Origin: Myotis daubentonii
Taxonomy: Eukaryota > Chordata > Mammalia > Chiroptera > Vespertilionidae
Reading direction: 5' to 3'
Assembly: GCF_963259705.1 (NCBI RefSeq)
Contig: NC_081841.1
Location: 91,587,063-91,651,062 of the forward strand
Length of the DNA: 64,000 nt
This document shows positions 46,807 through 56,939 of the stretch, in pieces (positions within the stretch are counted from its first letter, which is position 1; the number at the start of each line of letters is the position of its first letter). A program made the position numbers and the translations under genes. The notes under the pieces are model-generated. The model searched no databases and had not been told where the DNA came from. It saw only the letters and a list, made by a program, of their open reading frames with translations.

Positions 46807-46853
<47 letters not shown>
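46807..46853. repeat. (TG)n microsatellite
   Basis: About 23 uninterrupted TG units just downstream of the L1 3' end. Confidence 0.98.
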
Positions 46854-46855
<2 letters not shown>

Positions 46856-47640
46856 GTGCCACCTGGCTTGGCTGGAAAAAATACAGCCAAGGGAGAGAGG
46901 TCTAAACATGCAGTGAACATTTAAAAAGATTGGTATGGATGCTGTCTTTTGAGGCCAAACAAATTATTGGTTGCAAAAGACAAAAGTGAACAGGCACCAT
47001 CCTAAAGATGCAAACATCTTATACACTTATCTATTCAACAAGTATCTATGGCACTCTTACCTCCATAGGTCAGCAGATCTCAGACAATATAAATGATTAA
47101 GCCAGTTCTGGAGTACACATGTGTTTATTATATGACTTCTTATTTTTTCTTTGTCTGAAATACTTCACTATTTAAAAGCTCTAATATTATCACAAATACC
47201 ATGAGTCCTGGTATGATGTAAATTTACTCCATTTTACATAGAACCCAAACAGGAGAGGGGAAGAGAAGATCATAGAAGCGGAGGAAACAGACAAGTTCTG
47301 GCTGCAGAAGGGTGTGCAGTGGGAGAAAGAGCAGTTAATTAGTCTGCATCCAACTGAGAATTTTCCTAGCAGATACCTATTTTGGCATAAGATAAAACCA
47401 AGTGTATTTTACACACTCAAGAAAGATGTGGGTGGCTGAAAAATCCTAGGTCCTATGTAAAATATAGATGTGGCATCTTCTGACTCAAAGCCCAGGGCAC
47501 ATGAAGTTAAAACAAGTCACTATACAGAAATCTGAAGGGGAAAATGTGCTACAGGTCCCAGGAATACCCACAGCAGGGACTCCGACACAGCAGGTTACAC
47601 GGTTCATAGGTAGAATCCAAAGTAAATCACCGGTGATTGA
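46854..47640. other. Unassigned non-coding sequence
   Basis: No gene or repeat family is recognised. Confidence 0.4.
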
Positions 47641-47644
47641 ATAA

Positions 47645-47885
47645 GTAACTCCATGGGCTTTGGTTTGAGACAGGCTGGTGGTAAATCTAGCTGTAGGTAC
47701 TCACTTGCTGAGGCTTTAGACACGTTACTTAGAGTTGGCTCCCTAGCCTGTCATCTGGAGACAGCACTCACTACCCACCTCCAAGGATTACTGGGAAGGT
47801 TAAAGGGACGTATGTGAAGCATCTAACACATGGTTCCAGGCACATATTAAGTGCTCAATATATGCTAGCTGGTATTATTAACAGA
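47645..47885 (+). repeat. MIR SINE
   Basis: MIR order is visible from 'ggtttgagacaggctggtg' to 'aagtgctcaatatatgct'. Confidence 0.75.
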
Positions 47886-48289
47886 CCAAAATGTTTTTCC
47901 CCCTTTCGTTGGTGAAAGGTTAACATAGTGGTACACGGGCAGGCTAAATAGCCATCTCAGATGGTGATTAAAGAAAATGGAATTTATTTAAGGAAAGGGG
48001 ATGGGGGATGGGATATCCCAAGGTGTCATTGGGTCTGTGACGGCAGCACTCTGGCTGGAGTTTCACCCTTACATGCAGTCACTGGTGGGACACTTGTCAG
48101 TGGGTCTGGGGACTGAGCTGGTGGGCTTAGAATTCGATCAGATGCCTTCATGCCTTAGGACAGTTTCATTCCTTGTATGACCTGACTCCTGGTGTCCTGC
48201 AAGTTTTCCTCGTCTTCTGTTCTCCTGTGGTGGGAAGCTTCTAATGGCCATTCGGGGTTGTATTGCCCTCCAGTCCTAACAATTGGTAC
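47886..48289. other. Unassigned non-coding sequence
   Basis: No gene or repeat family is recognised. Confidence 0.4.
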
Positions 48290-48410
48290 TGGTAAATGCT
48301 CACTGCAGGAGTCATCCCTGCTCTGACCATAAAGTAGCTACATGACCCAAGGTCAATAATTCCACATCTCTGTGCCTCCGTTTCTTTAACTGTGAAATTA
48401 GACGTTTTTC
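48290..48410 (+). repeat. MIR SINE fragment
   Basis: The blocks 'agctacatgacccaaggtca' and 'gtgcctccgtttctttaact' match the MIR core. Confidence 0.7.
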
Positions 48411-48528
48411 CAAGTCTATCCCTTTTATGGTTTTTTCTCTCTCCCATATCTTCCAGCATTGCTGGTGCCTTTCACTGTTCTCTCCCATTTCCTCACTGTG
48501 CTCTCCACCTCCAGCCCTTCTTCCTCTT

Positions 48529-48751
48529 TTTTTATCTTTATTTCTGAAGATGTTTCTATTGAGGTTTAGAGAGAGATGAAGGGAAAGGGAGAAACATTTA
48601 TGAGAGAGAAACATCAACATCCATTGGCTGCCTCCAGTAAGCCCCCTGCTGGGGATCGAGTGTGAAACCCGGTGTGTGCCCCGACCCACATCAGCCTGGT
48701 GGCCTCCTGGTTCATGGTGGATGCTCAACCACTGAGCCACACCTGCTGGGC
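48529..48751 (-). mobile_element. Ves-type SINE, older copy
   Basis: Minus-strand SINE with head 'cccagcaggtgtggctcagt' and a diverged A-rich 3' end. Its head resembles that of the SINE at 34076. Confidence 0.88.
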
Positions 48752-48769
48752 CCTTCTCTGCTCCCTAAG

Positions 48770-49125
48770 CACTGAGGCACTACATTTCCTTTTCTCATGT
48801 GGACACCACCCTCATCTCCTAATCACTCACCCTGTGCCACTTTGTCCTTCTTCCAAGGCTTATTCCACGTGGCTGCCAGAATTTGTCTTTTAAAGCTCAG
48901 TTCTGATGACGGCTCCCTGCAGAGCTCTCTTCCCAGTCGGGCCTCACTCTGTCTGGAACGGCCAGCCTTCCTCTCCACCAGCAACACCTAGGATCAGCTT
49001 CAAATAGCACATCGTCTTTCACATCTCTACTTTCTCTGAGACAAAGCTAGATTCTCCCTATTTGTGTTCCCAGAGCCCTGTATACATAACCTCTCAGTAG
49101 CCTTTTACTGTAGTGATTCTTAATA
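48770..49125 (+). repeat. L2 LINE 3' fragment
   Basis: Pyrimidine-rich L2-like sequence with 'ttccaaggcttattccacg' and the later 'gagcctcac'-type blocks, as in the other L2 pieces. Low similarity, limits approximate. Confidence 0.5.
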
Positions 49126-49904
49126 TTGAAGCAAGACAAAACAAACAATTATAATTTCAGGTATTTTAATTTTCTGTGCAAGAATTGGAATGTCGTAAGT
49201 ACTGAGTAAATGTTTATCAAAGAGTGTTAGAAAGTGATATTAAGTGACACAACCAAAGGCATAGCCCACTTATTTTGGTTTCAAGTCCAAGTAACTAGGA
49301 AGGATGGAGGGGAACTGTGGGAGAGAAATGCTTGTGGAGAGGTAGAAATCCAAGATCCCCAAGATTCTCTCTGTCTCTCTTTAGGTTGAATCGCAGGTCT
49401 GTTAAACTATGTATGTAACAGATATGCAGCAGAGAGGGGAGATTCTCCTCTCTCAGGGAAAATGATAGTTGCAGCTTAGGTAGGACATGATGGTCACTTC
49501 AACATGCATAGTGTCGGTGCTGGAGATGAGGAGAAGTAGATGTAGCTGAGAAAGAGTTATAAGGCAAAAAAGACAGCATACCAATGATGAAGTGGTTCGA
49601 TATGGGAGGGTAAAGAGTAAAAGGAGGTATCCACCAGAATGACTTCTCGGGGACAGTGGTGCTGGTGACTGAGATGGGGACCCTGGGGGAAGCACCAGGG
49701 GATGTCAGGAAGTTGTGCCAGAGGAAGGAGATACATTGCAACTCAAGCTGCCCTTTACCTCCTCCACCCCCTGCCTGCCAAAGGATGAGCATTAATTGCA
49801 CAAGTGGGAACCACGGATGGGAATCCATGGATGTGTAAGTTGGAATACCCAGTCAAGTGTCATGGGAGTCAGCCTTCCTTCCTTGAATGCTGGGTATTCC
49901 AATT
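49126..49904. other. Unassigned non-coding sequence
   Basis: No gene or repeat family is recognised. Overlapping frames on both strands at 49453-49838 lack known domains. Confidence 0.4.
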
Positions 49905-50075
49905 ATGTGAGATCTGGAGGTCTTGGCTTAACTAGAGAATGCACACTTGATAGCTGTGTGACTTTGGACATATCACTTAATCTCTCCACACTTCAGTACC
50001 CTCATTGGTAAAATGGCAAAAATTATGTTTATCTTCCTGGTTATCATGACATAAATTATTATTAATATATTGTTT
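49905..50075 (+). repeat. MIR SINE
   Basis: Blocks 'gatagctgtgtgactttgga', 'cacttaatctctccacact' and 'attggtaaaatggcaaaa' follow MIR. Confidence 0.85.
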
Positions 50076-50409
50076 TAACTCACAGCTCCAGCCTAACTGT
50101 CTCCTCAGCTCACCTCAAAGAGGTGACACGAATGAACATGAAGAATGAAGCCTTTCATGGTTTAAGGAATGGGACTACAGGTGGGAACAATTATTTCCCA
50201 AGTGCTACGCTTCTCTCTACAAACATCTTTCCCTTTAATGTCTTACAGACTTCATCTCAGAAAAAAATTCTTATTCACACGACTTCTACCAAATCACCAT
50301 AGCCTGGGGCAGTTCTGAGTGAAATTAGGAAGCCTTTTTAAGTTATCATCAATGATCGGCATCCTTCATGTCCTTGACCGCCCTCGTGACAGAAACACTT
50401 CCTCCTCAA
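50076..50409. other. Unassigned non-coding sequence
   Basis: No gene or repeat family is recognised. Confidence 0.4.
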
Positions 50410-50600
50410 GAGCTGTTGTGCTTCTCAGCCTGCCTGCACCTTAGAATTACCTGGGGAACTTTAAGCAGCTCTGGTGCCCAGGTTCTACTTCAGACTAGTT
50501 GAATCAGAGTCTGGCAGTGGTACTCAGGGATCGGTATTTTATAATGAACCCCCAGGTAACCCCAATGTGCAAGCAAAGGTTCTAGCCCTATTTGCAGTTT
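50410..50600 (+). mobile_element. MER5A-like hAT-Charlie MITE, old
   Basis: The pattern 'ttagaattacctggggaact' with 'ctagttgaatcagagtctgg' is characteristic of MER5A, an ancient non-autonomous hAT of placental mammals. Ends are worn. Confidence 0.8.
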
Positions 50601-50889
50601 AACTAGGATAAGTTCCTAAGAACAAAAAGCATTAAAAATGGTAAAATTTTAAGCACTGGGGACAGGTTGTTTGGGCATATAATTCTGGTTAGAGGACATG
50701 AGAGTAGATGACACTACTGTTTGTTGCCCTTCAGAAAAATATCTGGTTTCAAATATAATCCAGCTAGAATCAGGCAGGAATTTAAGGCCAAAGCAAGCAT
50801 GCTTCCACAGCCCAGTGTTTACAAGAAGGCTTGTGGAACTGAGGCCATATCTATGGGAGTTCTTGTGGTTCCCAGCCTGTCTGCGTCAA

Positions 50890-51235
50890 CAGCCATCCAA
50901 AGATGCAATGTCAACTCCAAGGGAACCGACCCTATGCAGTCCAAACTCCTTGTGGCCTCTAAGGTCTTCACAGTCATCTCCAACTGACCTTTCTAACTTC
51001 ATCTCCCACTTCCTCACATAGCTGTACTCCAGCTCGATCAGACTTATCACTAAAGCCCTACACAGACCTACGCCAATGCATTTGCTGCTGTTTCGAGCTC
51101 CAGTGCCCTTTCCCAGAAAACACCTGCTCATCCTTAGAGAATCAGCCTAAAAGTCACCTCCTCTATGAAACGTCCCCTGCTCACTCACTCCCACTCCTGT
51201 GTTCCTGTGAGCAGCAACCCTTATGAGAGGGAACA
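50890..51235 (+). repeat. L2 LINE 3' fragment
   Basis: The order 'tgcagtccaaactccttg', 'cagtgccctttcccagaa' and 'aagtcacctcctctatgaa' follows the L2 3' region. Confidence 0.75.
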
Positions 51236-51394
51236 TTTACTTCTCTCTGCCGGCATCTCTCCCACATCTTCCCAAAAGGGAGAGGAGAGGAATCTGGTTG
51301 GTTAGAATTCAGGGCCGTGACTGAGTCATGTTCATCAGTGTTCACCAGTGTTTGCCAATGTGATAAAAGATGATATGCTCAGGTGTGGCTCGTG

Positions 51395-51560
51395 TAATGC
51401 AGTTGGATTGCTTGGGTTTGTAGCTTGCTTCTGCCATGTATATATGTAAAATTGGGCAAGTTATCAGTCTATCAAAGCTTTGGTTTTTCTCATTGTAAAA
51501 TAGAGGAGAAAAAAACTTTCTGCCTCATAAAATTTTATAATAAATGATATTACCCATTTA
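51395..51560 (+). repeat. MIR SINE fragment
   Basis: Diverged MIR with 'aaaattgggcaagttatca' and 'tttctcattgtaaaataga'. Confidence 0.65.
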
Positions 51561-51577
51561 AGATGCTTGGTCTAGAT

Positions 51578-51789
51578 CCGTGGTTGGCAAACTGCGGCTC
51601 GTGAGCCACATGTGGCTCTTTGGCCCCTTGAGTGTGGCTCTCCGTAAGCCTTAGGAGTACCCTAATTAAGTTAATAACAATGTACCTACCTATATAGTTT
51701 AAGTTTAAAAAATTTGGCTCTCAAAAGAAATTTCAATCATTGTACTGTTGATATTTGGATCTGTTGACTAATGAGTTTGCCAACCACTG
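51578..51789 (+). mobile_element. hAT MITE, family E
   Basis: A 212-bp non-coding element with ends CCGTGGTTGGCAAACTGC and GTTTGCCAACCACTG. The inner 'gagccacatgtggctcttt' block is typical of this bat hAT family. Flanks are gtctagat and gactctagat, again the TCTAGA-type target. Confidence 0.9.
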
Positions 51790-51799
51790 GACTCTAGAT

Positions 51800-52117
51800 C
51801 ATTGCTCCTTGTTGGTATAGCTTCATCAAGAACTTCATGGGAGGAAGTAGAGTTAGTAGGACAAGCATTCCTGTATCTCTGGACTAAATACTATTGGTTC
51901 AACATGATATGAGCAAATATTGTGTTCTAGGTACTGTGCTTCAGCTGAGAACAAAAAAAGGATTACCCCACACATAATGGTCCTTTTGCATTTCTTATCA
52001 TATTAGGTCATACTTATTTGTTATCTTATCTATTTCCCTCTGCTGAGCCATGGCATCCTGAAGGGTAGCTACTGTAACTGCCCTCAATAATAACTAAGAT
52101 TGTAAAAATGAAAGTCT
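51800..52117. other. Unassigned non-coding sequence
   Basis: No gene or repeat family is recognised. Confidence 0.4.
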
Positions 52118-52293
52118 AGAACCATCAGAGAGAGAGGGAGAGGAAGAGAGAAAGAGAGAAACATCAATATGAGAGAAATGTCAATTGGTTGCCTCCCAAA
52201 CCTGCAACTTAGGTATGTGCCCTTACAAAAATTGAACTGGCTACCTTTTGGTGCATTGGATGATGCTCAACCAACTGAGCCACAAAGGCCATG
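52118..52293 (-). mobile_element. Ves-type SINE, partial
   Basis: Minus-strand SINE body and head ('gctcagttggttgagcatca'), without a clear A-tail on the left. Confidence 0.85.
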
Positions 52294-52309
52294 GCTCAAT
52301 TTCCTCTTT

Positions 52310-52747
52310 GATTTTCTTTATTTTTAAAATATTTTGTATTGATTTTTAGGGAGAACAGAAGGGAGAAGGAGAGAGTGAGAAACATCAGTGAGAAACATCA
52401 ATTGGCTGCCTCCTGCATGGGATTGAGTCCCAACCTGAGCATGTGCCCTGACCAGGAATCCAACCAGCAACTTTTTAAAAAATATATTTTTATTGATTTC
52501 AAAGAGGAAGGGAGAGGGAGATAGAAACATCAATGATGAAAGAGATTAATTGATTGGCTGCTTCCTGCACACCCCAACTGGGGATGGAGCCAGCAACTCA
52601 GGCATGTGCCCTGACTGGGAATCAAACCCAGGACCTCTTGGTCCTCGGGATGATGCTCAACTCACTGAGCCACCATAACCAGGCCAACCAGCAACTTTTC
52701 AGTGCATGAGACAATGCCCAGCCAACTGAGCAACACTGGCCAGGGCA
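52310..52747 (-). mobile_element. Ves-type SINE split by another SINE
   Basis: The outer SINE occupies 52310-52475 and 52700-52747, ending 'caacactggccagggca'. It is interrupted by a second SINE at 52476-52685. The repeat aaccagcaactttt occurs once on each side of the inner copy, so it is the inner copy's target duplication. Confidence 0.93.
52476..52685 (-). mobile_element. Ves SINE nested in a Ves-type SINE
   Basis: Complete inner SINE with 3' end 'gaaatcaataaaaatatat' and head 'ggcctggttatggtggctca' on the minus strand. The 14-bp duplication is at 52462-52475 and 52686-52699. Confidence 0.94.
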
Positions 52748-53258
52748 CATCTTTTATTTTCTTTAAATATTTTAAATATAATTAATTTATATATCCTATA
52801 TCTGATAATCCCATTCCCTGGAATTCTTGGGTGTGATCCCCCTTCTCTTAGTTGTTGTTTCTGCTGATAGTGTCTTGCTTATATATGACTGCAATTTTGG
52901 ATTAGAAATACAAGTTTAATTGAGCTCTATCTATGGGAAACTTCTGAATCTTGATTGAAAATGTATTCCTCCAGAAAGGACTTTTTTTCCTCCTCTGCTA
53001 AATGCCTGAGACAATGACAAACCCAGGACCACTTTATATGAATTTCTGCTTTGGAATTTCCAGAACTATGTAGTACAAATGTGAATCCAACCCCATGTGC
53101 TAACAGGTCTATGGTCACTAATTTTGAGGGGGTGTTTTTATTCACTCAGAACCTTGGTCAAGATAGACACATTTATTTCTCACCTCCCAGTATGGGGCAA
53201 ATGTTTTCTATTCTGCTCTTTTACTGAATACCTGTAAAGGCCCCAACATTATCTAGCA
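52748..53258. other. Unassigned non-coding sequence
   Basis: No gene or repeat family is recognised. Confidence 0.4.
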
Positions 53259-53472
53259 CTGGTGGCCTGGTACATGGATTCGTGCACATTGAAAGGAAAT
53301 TAGTTAGAATAAATATTTTAATATCACTACTCACCCTTTCTCTATAATAGAAGTGTGAACCAAATTCACAATCAACAATGACAGATGGAAACACATGCGT
53401 GCAATTGGCTCCAGCGAAAGCTTTATATGTATCACACATGTGTGACTCAACTTAGCCTTTTATATATGTGGA
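53259..53472 (-). mobile_element. HeliBat-related Helitron, 214 bp
   Basis: On the minus strand it begins TCCACATATATAAAAGGC and ends with a hairpin-like 'gtgcacgaatccatgtac', then CAGGCCACCAG. CCAG replaces the usual CTAG. Flanks are A (53258) and T (53473), matching the Helitron target. Its interior shows no gene. Confidence 0.8.
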
Positions 53473-53689
53473 TAAATTTGCTTAATTAGACCTGCTTTCT
53501 GATCTATCTAAACTTTTTCCAGCCCAGTGAGCACCCCAACTTCTCTTTCAGGTAATTGTCAGCAACACAGCAGTAAATATCAACACAAAGCAGATTATTA
53601 TTGTAGATCATGCAGGGAGGAAAAAAGGCTAAAATATTTAACTGCAGCAGTGTTTGACTGTATTCTGCGCAGTGAGAAAACCTGAACTC

Positions 53690-53905
53690 ATTTTCAAGTT
53701 CCACTATTTCTTACTTCTTTTCAGTTGGGTCAAGTTTCTAAACTTTCTAAATCTCTGTTGCCTTGCTAATGAAAAGAAAATAGGATTCTATCAAGTCTCC
53801 TTTCTACTTACTCCAGGACTTCTGTGAGGATCAAATGAGATGAGGCACGGGAAAATGCTTCACAAACATTTGGTTGCACTGTAAAATGTTTGCACCTGGC
53901 CATAA
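53690..53905 (+). repeat. MIR SINE
   Basis: Blocks 'ttgggtcaagtttctaaact' and 'gaggatcaaatgagatgag' follow MIR. Confidence 0.75.
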
Positions 53906-53954
53906 AGCAAGTCAGGTTCCTGGACTAAAGAAACTCCAAGGAGGCTAGTAGTTA

Positions 53955-54305
53955 GGGAGAAGAAGCTGGGCGTTGCTACGTGACATCATTACCTGGAGCC
54001 CACAGGGACTGTTTCCAGGCTGGGCTGGGCTGTGGGCCACATTTTGTGCCATGGGGTCTTGGCAGCATTGGCTGCAATTTGATAGTGGCAGGGCCTGTGT
54101 CCAGGGTGGTGGCGGGGCCTATGTCCCACTTCGGGGAAGCTGAGTGTTGGTTTGTTGGTGCCAGGTCAGTGGTGCCATTTATTTTTAAATGGCCAGTGTG
54201 TGTCATGGCAGCTCCTGCATTGAGCATCTGCCCCCTGGTGGTCAGTGCACGTCAAAGCTACCGGTCGGAGGGAAGGATGGACACTTAGCCTTTTATATAT
54301 ATAGA
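53955..54305 (-). mobile_element. HeliBat Helitron, 5' end clear
   Basis: On the minus strand the 5' end reads TCTATATATATAAAAGGC, then 'taagtgtccatccttccc' and 'gaccaccagggggcagat', the characteristic HeliBat start. T at 54306 is the expected flank on that side. The 3' hairpin end is not recognisable, so the left limit is a guess. The interior has 'gggcctgtg' and 'ggtggcggggcc' repeats. Confidence 0.82.
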
Positions 54306-54639
54306 TAACCTTTAGAAAGATATAAAAAATATCTAAAAAGTTGAGCCTCCTAGGCACTTGTCAGTTGAGATGAACATGGCAGGTTCACGCCACTTCCATA
54401 TCCCAGCACAGCAGGCATGAGCGTGATCACTGATGCTTGGGTTAAGTGGAAGCAACACTCAACTGAGCAACAGAAACTTAGTGAAGTACATTTGAAAGTT
54501 GGAACAAGAAAACTATCTAAGAGAAAAAAGCTTTTGAGTATTGGGAGATACATTTATTGCCCAACCAAATTTGGGGAATCCTTTAGGACCTTCACATCAC
54601 ACAGAAGGGCATCTTATAAGTAATTTTCAAATAGGAATC
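54306..54639. other. Unassigned; 68-codon frame
   Basis: A basic 68-codon frame at 54417-54623 (MSVITDAWVKWKQHSTEQQK...) matches no family that I know. Nothing else is recognised. Confidence 0.35.
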
Positions 54640-54958
54640 TTCTGATCAGAAGCCTCAAAATCTCAAACGTTTGTTTTAAAAAGCAGAATTCTGAACTTCA
54701 CTCTCAGACACTCTGAAGTGAAATCTGGGACTCTATTTTTAACAAGCACCCTTGGTGACCCGCATAACTGAAGTGGGAGAGGTCCTAGTGCAGAGTATGT
54801 TTGCATGTGAAAGACTGTGTTACCATAATTTCAGGGTCCCCACTGATTCATGCAGTAGGAATAGAAAAAGCCAAATAGTAGAAAACCTATTTCAGTCCTT
54901 GAGATTGAGAGTCTCAAGGTCTCTGGTACACCAAAAACCTAAACTTTGAACCACTACA
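54640..54958 (+). mobile_element. Old hAT-Charlie type element (MER5-like)
   Basis: The part 'ctatttttaacaagcaccct' and the end 'aaactttgaaccactac' resemble MER5-group elements. The interior is longer than MER5A, so it may be a related family or contain an insertion. Confidence 0.5.
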
Positions 54959-56155
54959 GACAGATAGACACACAAAAAGCCCTCTGTAGTGAGTTCAGCA
55001 CCCTTGATCCAAGTATGTGCCCATCAGGATTCTCCTGATGTCAGACTGGGACTCCTGTCAAAGGAAGAGTGTCGAACCAGAGTCAGAGAAATAGACCCAG
55101 GACCATAAAAGAAGAGCTGTTGGAGCAAGACTACAACTTCACTCCAAGAAGGGATTGATCCTTAGTGCCAGAACCGCACTGTACCAAACTCATGTGTCAT
55201 TTAACTCTGTTGTACACAGCCTGTGTAGTTTAACTGTTATTCTGGAATTATCCTTATTCCAGAATTAAAGCTTTATAAAAGTCAATATGCAATAATGCCT
55301 TCTGGAAAGTCTATATAAGGACAGCAGACGCACTGTTCTGCTGCTGAGAGCAGGTACTTGGTACATCTACTGATGTGGTGACCAAACAGAGACCCTTGGA
55401 GCACTAGTAGGGGAAACAAATGCTGCATAGCGTGCAGTCTGGGAGGGGAGGAGGAACCCATAGTCAACAGGATTAGGCAGAGGATTAGGTTCATAAAAAA
55501 ATAATTGCAACTGCAATAGTCCTGTAAGGAATGCCATTAAAATGAAGTATTTTAAAGAGTGCCATCCTTCTGGAATTGTTTTGGAAAAAGTTTGTGAGGA
55601 ATTTCAAATGAAGAACCTTGCTGTGATTGTTGCTTTAAGCACCATTTTTGGTTTGCAAATTACATGCCATTTTACAGACAACTAAAGAAACATGATCCAA
55701 CTGTATTATTCTGTTGCCCCATGTTTCAACAGTTCCATATGGTTCACATCAGTAGGCTGATTTCTTTAGAAACAATTAAAAATCTTGCCAGACACACAAG
55801 AAGAAACCATGTGAGCATGTTTTCTGCTTGCTGGTGACATTTCATCCCCTCCCCATCCCTTTAGTCTCTAACAAATTACTCAGCCTGCTGGAGCAGGATC
55901 CCTCAAAGGCTGGGAAATGACAGCCCTTGTCTGAGACATCCTCTCTGACCATTAACCCAAATTGGGCCTTTAGGCAAACAAAAATACAGTAAGAGATCTG
56001 AATTTATTTCTGTTGCATCAAATGACAGTATTAAGAAATGAAGCCAGTGTAAAACAAAATAAAACAAAACAAAACAAAAAACAGCTGGTGGGGGTCTTGA
56101 AATGCAGTACACCACTCAAGGTAAAGGAATTGACAATAAATTGATAGAATGTAGA
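54959..56155. other. Unassigned non-coding sequence
   Basis: No gene or repeat family is recognised. An (AAAAC)n-like stretch lies at 56053-56080. Confidence 0.4.
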
Positions 56156-56164
56156 CCCAGTTTG

Positions 56165-56440
56165 GAGGATTATTGGTCAGGATAGGCTACATTTTACTGC
56201 AGTAACATCCATCCCCAAATTCTAGTGACTTATTATCACTTATTTCTCACTCATGTTACCAGTTGGGGTGGGTGGGGGAGGCCGGCAGCAGGTCCAACTC
56301 ATTGCCAAAGTCATCACTCTGAGTCTCAGGTTGACAAGAAGGAATCACCTGGAAAGTTGTTCATCTAGGTTTTGGGGGCAGATAAAATTTTCTGGATCTA
56401 GGGGATCACAGCCCTTAGGAATTTGTGTCTATCAGTGTTT
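56165..56440 (+). repeat. LTR-type piece followed by a MER5A-like piece
   Basis: The segment 56178-56275 ('taggctacattttactgcag') resembles the start of the LTR-type repeat at 37660. From about 56325 the block 'gaaggaatcacctggaaagt' resembles MER5A. Both are short and diverged. Confidence 0.45.
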
Positions 56441-56497
56441 GAGTGTGATTATATGTCCAGAAGCAAGGGGCAGAAAGGCTTATGCACTTAGAAAATA

Positions 56498-56498
<1 letters not shown>

Positions 56499-56536
<38 letters not shown>
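56499..56536. repeat. (AC)n microsatellite
   Basis: 19 perfect AC units. Confidence 0.98.
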
Positions 56537-56540
<4 letters not shown>

Positions 56541-56801
56541 CCAGATGTTATATTCATTTAGAAGTAATTCCTAATGCTTATAACTATGCCATCCAGTGCA
56601 GACTAGGACCCTTTTTGTAGAAGAGAATGATAAAGCACTGATTCTTTACAACACAATCAACAAGCACAGTTTTAGGGAGAGAGTTGATTCTTAGGCTTTT
56701 GGTCTGGTCCTAACAAGTATTCAGATGCCTGTGTAATTATAAACCTGGGACCATAAAGGAGACAGTAAAGAACAAGCCAAAACATAGGTTTATTGTTGGT
56801 G

Positions 56802-56802
<1 letters not shown>

Positions 56803-56846
<44 letters not shown>

Positions 56847-56858
56847 TGCGCACACATG
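56803..56858. repeat. (GT)n(GC)n alternating purine-pyrimidine tract
   Basis: About 17 GT units pass into GCGCGCGCGC and then 'atgcgcacacatgca', keeping alternation throughout. Confidence 0.95.
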
Positions 56859-56939
56859 CATAGGCAAGGGTATGTGTATGTGTGTGGGCGGGGGAGGGGT
56901 TGGGGGGGAGAGGGTGGTCCCCACAACTAAGAAAACCTA

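Noticed and set aside
46807..46853. Possible CRISPR-like regular repeats among microsatellites
   Set aside because: All regular repeats here are di- or tetranucleotide runs in vertebrate DNA without spacers.
46488..46916. 142-codon frame with a Cys-Val run
   Set aside because: It crosses an old L1 3' end and the (TG)n repeat; a gene is not supported.
48312..48740. 142-codon minus-strand frame
   Set aside because: It is a Ves-type SINE read through into a MIR remnant.
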